Source: Siphonodentalium dalli (taxonomy: Eukaryota; Mollusca; Scaphopoda; Gadilida; Siphonodentaliidae). From it: DNA of 64,000 nucleotides. The notes below the pieces were generated by a model. That model saw only the letters and a list, made by a program, of their open reading frames with translations, was not told the DNA's origin and searched no databases. Every line of letters starts with the position of its first letter. Position 1 is the first letter of the stretch. A program made the position numbers and the translations under genes. This document shows positions 1 to 10,248 of the stretch, piece after piece. The DNA is taken from NCBI GenBank assembly GCA_032622095.1, contig CP136068.1, positions 15,605,729 to 15,669,728 on the forward strand, written 5' to 3'.

Positions 1-871
1 AAAACAACAAAAAATTATTTTCTGTTAATTTTGGTAAATATTTATTATAAATTGCCAATTCTGCACGAAAAGGGTTTAAAATTGGACAATATATCCCTCT
101 CAAAATGTATATTAACATTTCCTCTTCAATTTAGTAATATTATGGTATATAAGGACATACTTCAGTTATACAAGATGCATTAGCTAGTAAAATTTAAAAA
201 AAAGCTAATTTTTTTTGCTTTATTTTGAGGATTGACACTAATTTTCAGGATGCCTCATATTGGAAAAATAAACCACTACTGCTCGATATAATCCATTTTT
301 GATTTCAGTAAGGTCTATATTTTGATAAAATACTATAAGAAACGCTGTTATTCACACATATACATATATATAAGAAAAATTTGAATTTTACGAAATTTCA
401 CGTCTCACCATGATAAGTTGTTATTTCCATATTTTCTTATTTTCAAATGAAAATGACCACATTTTGGACAGATTTAAAGAAGAAACGCATGGATTCGCCT
501 GTATATAGTAAAGAAAGTGATAAATCTGGTAATTTTCCATGGATGTCATGTACCATTAGGGGGTCAGGGGGTCTAAAGCCCCCCCCCCTCCCCACAATTT
601 TGAGGAGTGTTAGCCCCCCCCCCTATTGGGAAAATGTGTCATTTGACCCAATTAAGCTTTTCCGGCACCCAGTAGCCTTATCTGGGACCGTAGCCCCACC
701 CCAAGTCGGGGGGGGGGGGGTGATGGCATCACCACTAGAGTTACTGTCGTGCAAAACTGTCATGGCAGCTTTGTTAAACAGACAGTATGCCCTGCCATCT
801 GGTAAAATTTCATGCCTGAGGCTGTGTCTGATGTTGTATCATAATGTTTCGATATTTAAATTGACTTATGG
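1..871. repeat. Left-truncated short satellite unit
   Basis: This unit lacks about its first 20 bases because the window starts inside it. It is of the short type: the TA-rich tract near 360-372 runs straight into the AAGAAAAATTTG flank with no insert. It shares the rare string aaaatttaaaaaaaagctaa (near 188) with the unit at 3109, where most units have aaaattgaaaa. The boundary to the next unit at 872 carries an AAAAATAAAAAA variant, seen again only at the unit start at 5347. Confidence 0.95.
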
Positions 872-2148
872 TTGCTTTACATTGCTATTAAAAAAAAATA
901 AAAAATTATTTTCTGTTAATTTTGGTAAATATTTATTATAAATTGCCAATTCTGCACGAAAAGGGTTTAAAATTGGACAATATATCCCTCTCAAAATGTA
1001 TATTAACATTTCCTCTTCAATTTAGTAATATTATGGTATATAAGGACATACTTCAGTTATACAAGATGCATTAGCTAGTAAAATTGAAAAAAAAGCTAAT
1101 TTTTTTTGCTTTATTTTGAGGATTGACACTAATTTTCAGGATGCCTCATATTGGAAAAATAAACCACTACTGCTCGATATAATCCATTTTTGATTTCAGT
1201 AAGGTCTATATTTTGATAAAATACTATAAGAAACGCTGTTATTCACACATATACATATATATAAGAAAAATTTGAATTTTACGAAATTTCACGTCTCACC
1301 ATGATAAGTTGTTATTTCCATATTTTCTTATTTTCAAATGAAAATGACCACATTTTGGACAGATTTAAAGAAGAAACGCATGGATTCGCCTGTATATAGT
1401 AAAGAAAGTGATAAATCTGGTAATTTTCCATGGATGTCATGTACCATTAGGGGGTCAGGGGGTCTAAAGCCCCCTCCCCACAATTTTGAGGAGTATTAGC
1501 CCCCCCCTATTGGGAAAATGTGTCATTTGACCCAATTAAGCTTTTCCGGCACCCAGTAGCCTTATCTGGGACCGTAGCCCCACCCCAAGTCGGGGGGGGG
1601 GGGGTGATGGCATCACCACTAGAGTTACTGTCGTGCAAAACTGTCATGGCAGCTTTGTTAAACAGACAGTATGCCCTGCCATCTGGTAAAATTTCATGCC
1701 TGAGGCTGTGTCTGATGTTGTATCATAATGTTTCGATATTTAAATTGACTTATGGTTGCTTTACATTGCTATTAAAAAAACAACAAAAAATTATTTTCTG
1801 TTAATTTTGGTAAATATTTATTATAAATTGCCAATTCTGCACGAAAAGGGTTTAAAATTGGACAATATATCCCTCTCAAAATGTATATTAACATTTCCTC
1901 TTCAATTTAGTAATATTATGGTATATAAGGACATACTTCAGTTATACAAGATGCATTAGCTAGTAAAATTGAAAAAAAAGCTAATTTTTTTTGCTTTATT
2001 TTGAGGATTGACACTAATTTTCAGGATGCCTCATATTGGAAAAATAAACCACTACTGCTCGATATAATCCATTTTTGATTTCAGTAAGGTCTATATTTTG
2101 ATAAAATACTATAAGAAACGCTGTTATTCACACATATACATATATATA

Positions 2149-2172
2149 GGAATCAGGGAGCTAAATGTGTTC
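2149..2172 (+). repeat. Left terminal inverted repeat of the insert
   Basis: These 24 bases match the reverse complement of 2583-2606 at 20 of 24 positions; mismatches are at positions 8, 12, 20 and 21 from the end. The outermost seven bases (GGAATCA) match perfectly, and including the TATA flanks the symmetry reaches 24 of 28. Confidence 0.85.
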
Positions 2173-2207
2173 TAGAGTCGGGGAGCGAGTACACCGTGGA
2201 ACCCTAA

Positions 2208-2239
2208 AGGTGAAGGTAACTGAAGAATGACCTTCACCT
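2208..2239. repeat. Perfect internal hairpin of the insert
   Basis: AGGTGAAGGT (2208-2217) and ACCTTCACCT (2230-2239) are exact reverse complements around a 12-base loop. All 18 copies carry it unchanged by eye. It lies about 60 bp from the left end and has no counterpart near the right end, so it is not a simple subterminal repeat pair. Function unknown. Confidence 0.75.
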
Positions 2240-2582
2240 GATACATGCGACACGTTATTAAAGGATGACATCGCGTTTATTTGATTTGTACATAATATCT
2301 AAATAATTTAAACTGGTGAATGAATGGGGGAACGGATTTTTGTGAGCGGGAAATGTATTTAACTAGCTGTTGTAGATTTGGGTTTTTCCAGATCAAATTT
2401 GGCTGTGAGATAGCCCTGTCGTACACTTGGGGATTTATTTTAAAAAGTAAACACATGACCTATGATTTTTCTTGCATTTTCGTGATCAACTGGTGTCAAT
2501 CTAGCTGGGTAAACATCACTGGTATGGCCTGCAGGCTTCAATTCAGCGAATTTGGCCGAAACGTTAACACTGTCGCCTATGG

Positions 2583-2606
2583 GAAACCATTTAGTTCCGT
2601 GATTCC
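2583..2606 (-). repeat. Right terminal inverted repeat of the insert
   Basis: This is the partner of the left TIR at 2149-2172, ending TGATTCC and followed by TATA and then the satellite flank AGAAAAATTTG. In two other copies (4835 and 40465) a G-to-A change falls inside this TIR. Confidence 0.85.
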
Positions 2607-3482
2607 TATAAGAAAAATTTGAATTTTACGAAATTTCACGTCTCACCATGATAAGTTGTTATTTCCATATTTTCTTATTTTCAAATGAAAATGACCACAT
2701 TTTGGACAGATTTAAAGAAGAAACGCATGGATTCGCCTGTATATAGTAAAGAAAGTGATAAATCTGGTAATTTTCCATGGATGTCATGTACCATTAGGGG
2801 GTCAGGGGGTCTAAAGCCCCCCCTCCCCACAATTTTGAGGAGTATTAGCCCCCCCCCCCTATTGGGAAAATGTGTCATTTGACCCAATTAAGCTTTTCCG
2901 GCACCCAGTAGCCTTATCTGGGACCGTAGCCCCACCCCAAGTCGGGGGGGGGGGGGGTGATGGCATCGCCACTAGAGTTACTGTCGTGCAAAACTGTCAT
3001 GGCAGCTTTGTTAAACAGACAGTATGCCCTGCCATCTGGTAAAATTTCATGCCTGAGGCTGTGTCTGATGTTGTATCATAATGTTTCGATATTTAAATTG
3101 ACTTATGGTTGCTTTACATTGCTATTAAAAAAACAACAAAAAATTATTTTCTGTTAATTTTGGTAAATATTTATTATAAATTGCCAATTCTGCACGAAAA
3201 GGGTTTAAAATTGGACAATATATCCCTCTCAAAATGTATATTAACATTTCCTCTTCAATTTAGTAATATTATGGTATATAAGGACATACTTCAGTTATAC
3301 AAGATGCATTAGCTAGTAAAATTTAAAAAAAAGCTAATTTTTTTTGCTTTATTTTGAGGATTGACACTAATTTTCAGGATGCCTCATATTGGAAAAATAA
3401 ACCACTACTGCTCGATATAATCCATTTTTGATTTCAGTAAGGTCTATATTTTGATAAAATACTATAAGAAACGCTGTTATTC

Positions 3483-3501
3483 ACACATATACATATATAT
3501 A
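3483..3501. repeat. TA-rich tract, empty insertion site
   Basis: The tract ends CATATATATA and is followed directly by AGAAAAATTTG. In all 18 long units the insert begins immediately after the same CATATATATA, and a further TATA follows the insert before AGAAAAATTTG. The single TATA at 3498-3501 is therefore the undisturbed target of the insertion seen in long units. Confidence 0.85.
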
Positions 3502-3567
3502 AGAAAAATTTGAATTTTACGAAATTTCACGTCTCACCATGATAAGTTGTTATTTCCATATTTTCTT

Positions 3568-3583
3568 ATTTTCAAATGAAAAT
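3568..3583. repeat. Near-palindrome ATTTTCA-AA-TGAAAAT
   Basis: Seven-base arms are separated by AA. It is conserved in almost all units; the unit at 58431 has TTTTTAAATG here (near 58891). No recognised binding site, recorded as visible structure only. Confidence 0.5.
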
Positions 3584-3687
3584 GACCACATTTTGGACAG
3601 ATTTAAAGAAGAAACGCATGGATTCGCCTGTATATAGTAAAGAAAGTGATAAATCTGGTAATTTTCCATGGATGTCATGTACCATTA

Positions 3688-3719
3688 GGGGGTCAGGGGG
3701 TCTAAAGCCCCCCCTCCCC
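3688..3719. repeat. G-rich/C-rich hairpin-capable segment
   Basis: GGGGGTCAGGGGG is followed by TCTAAAG and then a C-run, so the second G5 can pair with the C-run across a 7-base loop. The segment is present in every monomer. C-run length varies between units, and in three long units (near 12197, 14437 and 56360) a GG interrupts it. Confidence 0.6.
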
Positions 3720-3739
3720 ACAATTTTGAGGAGTGTTAG

Positions 3740-3747
3740 CCCCCCCC
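3740..3747. repeat. Variable C-run
   Basis: There are eight Cs here; other units have from about 7 to 12, and a few are interrupted (30011, 61315, 63096). Just downstream, ATTGGG and CCCAAT form a 6-bp inverted repeat with a 16-base spacer, so this C-run and the G-run about 90 bp downstream could close a larger stem. Confidence 0.7.
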
Positions 3748-3831
3748 TATTGGGAAAATGTGTCATTTGACCCAATTAAGCTTTTCCGGCACCCAGTAGC
3801 CTTATCTGGGACCGTAGCCCCACCCCAAGTC

Positions 3832-3844
3832 GGGGGGGGGGGGG
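3832..3844. repeat. Hypervariable G-run
   Basis: There are 13 Gs here. Across units the uninterrupted run ranges from 6 (46214-46219) to 17 (8312-8328, 14565-14581) and 18 (59156-59173). Some units have interrupted forms: GGGTGGGTG in the V-type monomers (for example 19471-19479), and GGGGGGCGGGGGG near 30103, 61402 and 62292. This tract is the main source of the 883-894 bp spread in short-unit length. Confidence 0.85.
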
Positions 3845-3857
3845 TGATGGCATCACC
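3843..3857. repeat. Perfect short inverted repeat next to the G-run
   Basis: GGTGAT, spacer GGC, ATCACC: six-base arms match perfectly. Nearly every unit has it; the units starting at 1756 and 6237 carry ATCGCC in place of ATCACC. No protein-binding role can be assigned. Confidence 0.6.
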
Positions 3858-4388
3858 ACTAGAGTTACTGTCGTGCAAAACTGTCATGGCAGCTTTGTTA
3901 AACAGACAGTATGCCCTGCCATCTGGTAAAATTTCATGCCTGAGGCTGTGTCTGATGTTGTATCATAATGTTTCGATATTTAAATTGACTTATGGTTGCT
4001 TTACATTGCTATTAAAAAAACAACAAAAAATTATTTTCTGTTAATTTTGGTAAATATTTATTATAAATTGCCAATTCTGCACGAAAAGGGTTTAAAATTG
4101 GACAATATATCCCTCTCAAAATGTATATTAACATTTCCTCTTCAATTTAGTAATATTATGGTATATAAGGACATACTTCAGTTATACAAGATGCATTAGC
4201 TAGTAAAATTGAAAAAAAAGCTAAATTTTTTTGCTTTATTTTGAGGATTGACACTAATTTTCAGGATGCCTCATATTGGAAAAATAAACCACTACTGCTC
4301 GATATAATCCATTTTTGATTTCAGTAAGGTCTATATTTTGATAAAATACTATAAGAAACGCTGTTATTCACACATATACATATATATA

Positions 4389-4851
4389 GGAATCAGGGAG
4401 CTAAATGTGTTCTAGAGTCGGGGAGCGAGTACACCGTGGAACCCTAAAGGTGAAGGTAACTGAAGAATGACCTTCACCTGATACATGCGACACGTTATTA
4501 AAGGATGACATCGCGTTTATTTGATTTGTACATAATATCTAAATAATTTAAACTGGTGAATGAATGGGGGAACGGATTTTTTGTGAGCGGGAAATGTATT
4601 TAACTAGCTGTTGTAGATTTGGGTTTTTCCAGATCAAATTTGGCTGTGAGATAGCCCTGTCGTACACTTGGGGATTTATTTTAAAAAGTAAACACATGAC
4701 CTATGATTTTTCTTGCATTTTCGTGATCAACTGGTGTCAATCTAGCTGGGTAAACATCACTGGTATGGCCTGCAGGCTTCAATTCAGCGAATTTGGCCGA
4801 AACGTTAACACTGTCGCCTATGGGAAACCATTTAATTCCGTGATTCCTATA
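4389..4851. mobile_element. MITE-like TIR element, copy 2
   Basis: At 463 bp this is the only copy with a length change: six Ts in place of five at 4577-4582. It also has G-to-A at 4835 inside the right TIR, a variant shared with copy 10 at 40020. The extra T destroys the 100-codon open frame found in the other copies. Host unit 3996-5346. Confidence 0.85.
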
Positions 4852-6629
4852 AGAAAAATTTGAATTTTACGAAATTTCACGTCTCACCATGATAAGTTGT
4901 TATTTCCATATTTTCTTATTTTCAAATGAAAATGACCACATTTTGGACAGATTTAAAGAAGAAACGCATGGATTCGCCTGTATATAGTAAAGAAAGTGAT
5001 AAATCTGGTAATTTTCCATGGATGTCATGTACCATTAGGGGGTCAGGGGGTCTAAAGCCCCCCCCTCCCCACAATTTTGAGGAGTGTTAGCCCCCCCCCT
5101 ATTGGGAAAATGTGTCATTTGACCCAATTAAGCTTTTCCGGCACCCAGTAGCCTTATCTGGGACCGTAGCCCCACCCCAAGTCGGGGGGGGGGGGTGATG
5201 GCATCACCACTAGAGTTACTGTCGTGCAAAACTGTCATGGCAGCTTTGTTAAACAGACAGTATGCCCTGCCATCTGGTAAAATTTCATGCCTGAGGCTGT
5301 GTCTGATGTTGTATCATAATGTTTCGATATTTAAATTGACTTATGGTTGCTTTACATTGCTATTAAAAAAAAATAAAAAATTATTTTCTGTTAATTTTGG
5401 TAAATATTTATTATAAATTGCCAATTCTGCACGAAAAGGGTTTAAAATTGGACAATATATCCCTCTCAAAATGTATATTAACATTTCCTCTTCAATTTAG
5501 TAATATTATGGTATATAAGGACATACTTCAGTTATACAAGATGCATTAGCTAGTAAAATTGAAAAAAAAGCTAAATTTTTTTGCTTTATTTTGAGGATTG
5601 ACACTAATTTTCAGGATGCCTCATATTGGAAAAATAAACCACTACTGCTCGATATAATCCATTTTTGATTTCAGTAAGGTCTATATTTTGATAAAATACT
5701 ATAAGAAACGCTGTTATTCACACATATACATATATATAAGAAAAATTTGAATTTTACGAAATTTCACGTCTCACCATGATAAGTTGTTATTTCCATATTT
5801 TCTTATTTTCAAATGAAAATGACCACATTTTGGACAGATTTAAAGAAGAAACGCATGGATTCGCCTGTATATAGTAAAGAAAGTGATAAATCTGGTAATT
5901 TTCCATGGATGTCATGTACCATTAGGGGGTCAGGGGGTCTAAAGCCCCCCCTCCCCACAATTTTGAGGAGTATTAGCCCCCCCCCCCTATTGGGAAAATG
6001 TGTCATTTGACCCAATTAAGCTTTTCCGGCACCCAGTAGCCTTATCTGGGACCGTAGCCCCACCCCAAGTCGGGGGGGGGGGGGGTGATGGCATCACCAC
6101 TAGAGTTACTGTCGTGCAAAACTGTCATGGCAGCTTTGTTAAACAGACAGTATGCCCTGCCATCTGGTAAAATTTCATGCCTGAGGCTGTGTCTGATGTT
6201 GTATCATAATGTTTCGATATTTAAATTGACTTATGGTTGCTTTACATTGCTATTAAAAAAACAACAAAAAATTATTTTCTGTTAATTTTGGTAAATATTT
6301 ATTATAAATTGCCAATTCTGCACGAAAAGGGTTTAAAATTGGACAATATATCCCTCTCAAAATGTATATTAACATTTCCTCTTCAATTTAGTAATATTAT
6401 GGTATATAAGGACATACTTCAGTTATACAAGATGCATTAGCTAGTAAAATTGAAAAAAAAGCTATTTTTTTTTGCTTTATTTTGAGGATTGACACTAATT
6501 TTCAGGATGCCTCATATTGGAAAAATAAACCACTACTGCTCGATATAATCCATTTTTGATTTCAGTAAGGTCTATATTTTGATAAAATACTATAAGAAAC
6601 GCTGTTATTCACACATATACATATATATA

Positions 6630-7091
6630 GGAATCAGGGAGCTAAATGTGTTCTAGAGTCGGGGAGCGAGTACACCGTGGAACCCTAAAGGTGAAGGTAA
6701 CTGAAGAATGACCTTCACCTGATACATGCGACACGTTATTAAAGGATGACATCGCGTTTATTTGATTTGTACATAATATCTAAATAATTTAAACTGGTGA
6801 ATGAATGGGGGAACGGATTTTTGTGAGCGGGAAATGTATTTAACTAGCTGTTGTAGATTTGGGTTTTTCCAGATCAAATTTGGCTGTGAGATAGCCCTGT
6901 CGTACACTTGGGGATTTATTTTAAAAAGTAAACACATGACCTATGATTTTTCTTGCATTTTCGTGATCAACTGGTGTCAATCTAGCTGGGTAAACATCAC
7001 TGGTATGGCCTGCAGGCTTCAATTCAGCGAATTTGGCCGAAACGTTAACACTGTCGCCTATGGGAAACCATTTAGTTCCGTGATTCCTATA
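6630..7091. mobile_element. MITE-like TIR element, copy 3
   Basis: Identical by eye to copy 1, with the same TATA flanks. The host unit 6237-7587 also resembles copy 1's host, sharing GAGTATTAG and GGCATCGCC, so both probably descend from one duplicated unit. Confidence 0.85.
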
Positions 7092-7587
7092 AGAAAAATT
7101 TGAATTTTACGAAATTTCACGTCTCACCATGATAAGTTGTTATTTCCATATTTTCTTATTTTCAAATGAAAATGACCACATTTTGGACAGATTTAAAGAA
7201 GAAACGCATGGATTCGCCTGTATATAGTAAAGAAAGTGATAAATCTGGTAATTTTCCATGGATGTCATGTACCATTAGGGGGTCAGGGGGTCTAAAGCCC
7301 CCCCTCCCCACAATTTTGAGGAGTATTAGCCCCCCCCCCCTATTGGGAAAATGTGTCATTTGACCCAATTAAGCTTTTCCGGCACCCAGTAGCCTTATCT
7401 GGGACCGTAGCCCCACCCCAAGTCGGGGGGGGGGGGTGATGGCATCGCCACTAGAGTTACTGTCGTGCAAAACTGTCATGGCAGCTTTGTTAAACAGACA
7501 GTATGCCCTGCCATCTGGTAAAATTTCATGCCTGAGGCTGTGTCTGATGTTGTATCATAATGTTTCGATATTTAAATTGACTTATGG

Positions 7588-10248
7588 TTGCTTTACATTG
7601 CTATTAAAAAAACAACAAAAAATTATTTTCTGTTAATTTTGGTAAATATTTATTATAAATTGCCAATTCTGCACGAAAAGGGTTTAAAATTGGGCAATAT
7701 ATCCCTCTCAAAATGTATATTAACATTTCCTCTTCAATTTAGTAATATTATGGTATATAAGGACATACTTCAGTTATACAAGATGCATTAGCTAGTAAAA
7801 TTGAAAAAAAAGCTAAATTTTTTTGCTTTATTTTGAGGATTGACACTAATTTTCAGGATGCCTCATATTGGAAAAATAAACCACTACTGCTCGATATAAT
7901 CCATTTTTGATTTCAGTAAGGTCTATATTTTGATAAAATACTATAAGAAACGCTGTTATTCACACATATACATATATATAAGAAAAATTTGAATTTTACG
8001 AAATTTCACGTCTCACCATGATAAGTTGTTATTTCCATATTTTCTTATTTTCAAATGAAAATGACCACATTTTGGACAGATTTAAAGAAGAAACGCATGG
8101 ATTCGCCTGTATATAGTAAAGAAAGTGATAAATCTGGTAATTTTCCATGGATGTCATGTACCATTAGGGGGTCAGGGGGTCTAAAGCCCCCCCTCCCCAC
8201 AATTTTGAGGAGTGTTAGCCCCCCCCCTATTGGGAAAATGTGTCATTTGACCCAATTAAGCTTTTCCGGCACCCAGTACCCTTATCTGGGACCGTAGCCC
8301 CACCCCAAGTCGGGGGGGGGGGGGGGGGTGATGGCATCACCACTAGAGTTACTGTCGTGCAAAACTGTCATGGCAGCTTTGTTAAACAGACAGTATGCCC
8401 TGCCATCTGGTAAAATTTCATGCCTGAGGCTGTGTCTGATGTTGTATCATAATGTTTCGATATTTAAATTGACTTATGGTTGCTTTACATTGCTATTAAA
8501 AAAACAACAAAAAATTATTTTCTGTTAATTTTGGTAAATATTTATTATAAATTGCCAATTCTGCACGAAAAGGGTTTAAAATTGGACAATATATCCCTCT
8601 CAAAATGTATATTAACATTTCCTCTTCAATTTAGTAATATTATGGTATATAAGGACATACTTCAGTTATACAAGATGCATTAGCTAGTAAAATTGAAAAA
8701 AAAGCTAAATTTTTTTGCTTTATTTTGAGGATTGACACTAATTTTCAGGATGCCTCATATTGGAAAAATAAACCACTACTGCTCGATATAATCCATTTTT
8801 GATTTCAGTAAGGTCTATATTTTGATAAAATACTATAAGAAACGCTGTTATTCACACATATACATATATATAAGAAAAATTTGAATTTTACGAAATTTCA
8901 CGTCTCACCATGATAAGTTGTTATTTCCATATTTTCTTATTTTCAAATGAAAATGACCACATTTTGGACAGATTTAAAGAAGAAACGCATGGATTCGCCT
9001 GTATATAGTAAAGAAAGTGATAAATCTGGTAATTTTCCATGGATGTCATGTACCATTAGGGGGTCAGGGGGTCTAAAGCCCCCCCTCCCCACAATTTTGA
9101 GGAGTGTTAGCCCCCCCCTATTGGGAAAATGTGTCATTTGACCCAATTAAGCTTTTCCGGCACCCAGTAGCCTTATCTGGGACCGTAGCCCCACCCCAAG
9201 TCGGGGGGGGGGGTGATGGCATCACCACTAGAGTTACTGTCGTGCAAAACTGTCATGGCAGCTTTGTTAAACAGAGAGTATGCCCTGCCATCTGGTAAAA
9301 TTTCATGCCTGAGGCTGTGTCTGATGTTGTATCATAATGTTTCGATATTTAAATTGACTTATGGTTGCTTTACATTGCTATTAAAAAAACAACAAAAAAT
9401 TATTTTCTGTTAATTTTGGTAAATATTTATTATAAATTGCCAATTCTGCACGAAAAGGGTTTAAAATTGGACAATATATCCCTCTCAAAATGTATATTAA
9501 CATTTCCTCTTCAATTTAGTAATATTATGGTATATAAGGACATACTTCAGTTATACAAGATGCATTAGCTAGTAAAATTGAAAAAAAAGCTAATTTTTTT
9601 TGCTTTATTTTGAGGATTGACACTAATTTTCAGGATGCCTCATATTGGAAAAATAAACCACTACTGCTCGATATAATCCATTTTTGATTTCAGTAAGGTC
9701 TATATTTTGATAAAATACTATAAGAAACGCTGTTATTCACACATATACATATATATAAGAAAAATTTGAATTTTACGAAATTTCACGTCTCACCATGATA
9801 AGTTGTTATTTCCATATTTTCTTATTTTCAAATGAAAATGACCACATTTTGGACAGATTTAAAGAAGAAACGCATGGATTCTCCTGTATATAGTAAAGAA
9901 AGTGATAAATCTGGTAATTTTCCATGGATGTCATGTACCATTAGGGGGTCAGGGGGTCTAAAGCCCCCCCTCCCCACAATTTTGAGGAGTGTTAGCCCCC
10001 CCCCCTATTGGGAAAATGCGTCATTTGACCCAATTAAGCTTTTCCGGCACCCAGTAGCCTTATCTGGGACCGTAGCCCCACCCCAAGTCGGGGGGGGTGA
10101 TGGCATCACCACTAGAGTTACTGTCGTGCAAAACTGTCATGGCAGCTTTGTTAAACAGACAGTATGCCCTGCCATCTGGTAAAATTTCATGCCTGAGGCT
10201 GTGTCTGATGTTGTATCATAATGTTTCGATATTTAAATTGACTTATGG
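7588..10248. repeat. Three short satellite units
   Basis: Unit starts are 7588, 8480 and 9365 (892, 885 and 884 bp). The first has a 17-base G-run at 8312-8328 and the private changes TTGGGCAATATAT (near 7692) and AGTACCCTTATC (near 8275). The third has the private change GATTCTCC (near 9887). No insert is present. Confidence 0.93.

Larger units (their letters stand above)
2149..2610. mobile_element. MITE-like TIR element, copy 1 (reference copy)
   Basis: This 462-bp block distinguishes long from short units. The element proper, 2149-2606, begins GGAATCAGGGAGC and ends TTCCGTGATTCC, with 24-bp imperfect TIRs (2149-2172 and 2583-2606). It is flanked by TATA at 2145-2148 and 2607-2610, while short units have only one TATA, so a 4-bp target-site duplication is the simplest reading; a TA duplication plus slippage in the TA tract is possible. 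It encodes no transposase, so it would be non-autonomous. The 5' GGAATCA end does not match the usual Tc1/mariner, piggyBac or hAT termini that I know, so I leave the superfamily open. Confidence 0.85.
1756..3108. repeat. Representative long monomer (1353 bp)
   Basis: This is a short monomer carrying the 462-bp insert at 2149-2610. Outside the insert it aligns base for base with short units. It shares two rare variants with the long unit at 6237: GAGTATTAG in place of GAGTGTTAG, and GGCATCGCC in place of GGCATCACC, which breaks the inverted repeat beside the G-run. Confidence 0.95.
3109..3995. repeat. Representative short monomer (887 bp)
   Basis: This unit is used here to describe the anatomy of the short form. 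The left part, about 3109-3660, is AT-rich, with A/T tracts near 3324-3351 and a TA-rich tract at 3483-3501 that is the empty insertion site. The right part is more GC-rich and holds, in order, GGGGGTCAGGGGG (3688-3700), a C-run broken by one T (3708-3719), a second C-run (3740-3747), CCCCACCCC (3818-3826), a long G-run (3832-3844) and a perfect inverted repeat GGTGAT-GGC-ATCACC (3843-3857). No reading frame is kept across units, because the runs change length by single bases. Confidence 0.95.
872..7587. repeat. Block of alternating short and long units (S-L dimers)
   Basis: Unit starts are 872, 1756, 3109, 3996, 5347 and 6237, with lengths 884, 1353, 887, 1351, 890 and 1351. Units 1-2 and 5-6 share markers absent from units 3-4: GAGTATTAG in all four, the AAAAATAAAAAA start at 872 and 5347, and GGCATCGCC at 1756 and 6237. 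So the pair at 872-3108 recurs about 4,475 bp downstream at 5347-7587. Confidence 0.85.

Noticed and set aside
1756-1959. 67-codon frame at the unit start, repeated in almost every unit
   Set aside because: It begins at TTG, not ATG, in a strongly AT-rich region, and the 16-bp deletion at 39760 and other changes alter it without consequence. No domain seen.
2320-2622. 100-codon frame inside the insert, intact in 17 of 18 copies
   Set aside because: The last three codons and the stop come from the satellite flank, copy 2 is frameshifted, the few substitutions are mostly non-synonymous (for example at 30912, 42978 and 40465), and there is no similarity to a transposase or other family I know. 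Recent copying alone explains its conservation.
2681-2887. Minus-strand frames of 67-69 codons over the C-run region
   Set aside because: They mirror the plus-strand low-complexity region and appear or vanish with C-run length.
1756-3108. Long unit as the ancestral form, with short units arising by deletion between the two TATA copies
   Set aside because: Possible, but the 24-bp TIRs that end exactly at the TATA flanks are what transposon insertion predicts. Kept as the alternative to be tested in related species.
2957-3157. 66-codon frame beginning just after the G-run, present in most units
   Set aside because: It begins at GTG, and V-type units plus those at 15620 and 57541 carry CTGGTTAAATTT, which puts a TAA in the frame. 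It is open by chance in a homogenised repeat.
3109-3995. Monomer length as a multiple of nucleosome spacing (887 is about 5 x 177)
   Set aside because: The 462-bp insert breaks any such phase in long units, and one ratio is not evidence.
3540-3995. LTR or retroelement origin of the monomer
   Set aside because: No primer-binding site, polypurine-tract and LTR pairing or reverse-transcriptase-like frame; the short TA-, C- and G-rich tracts do not amount to LTR structure.
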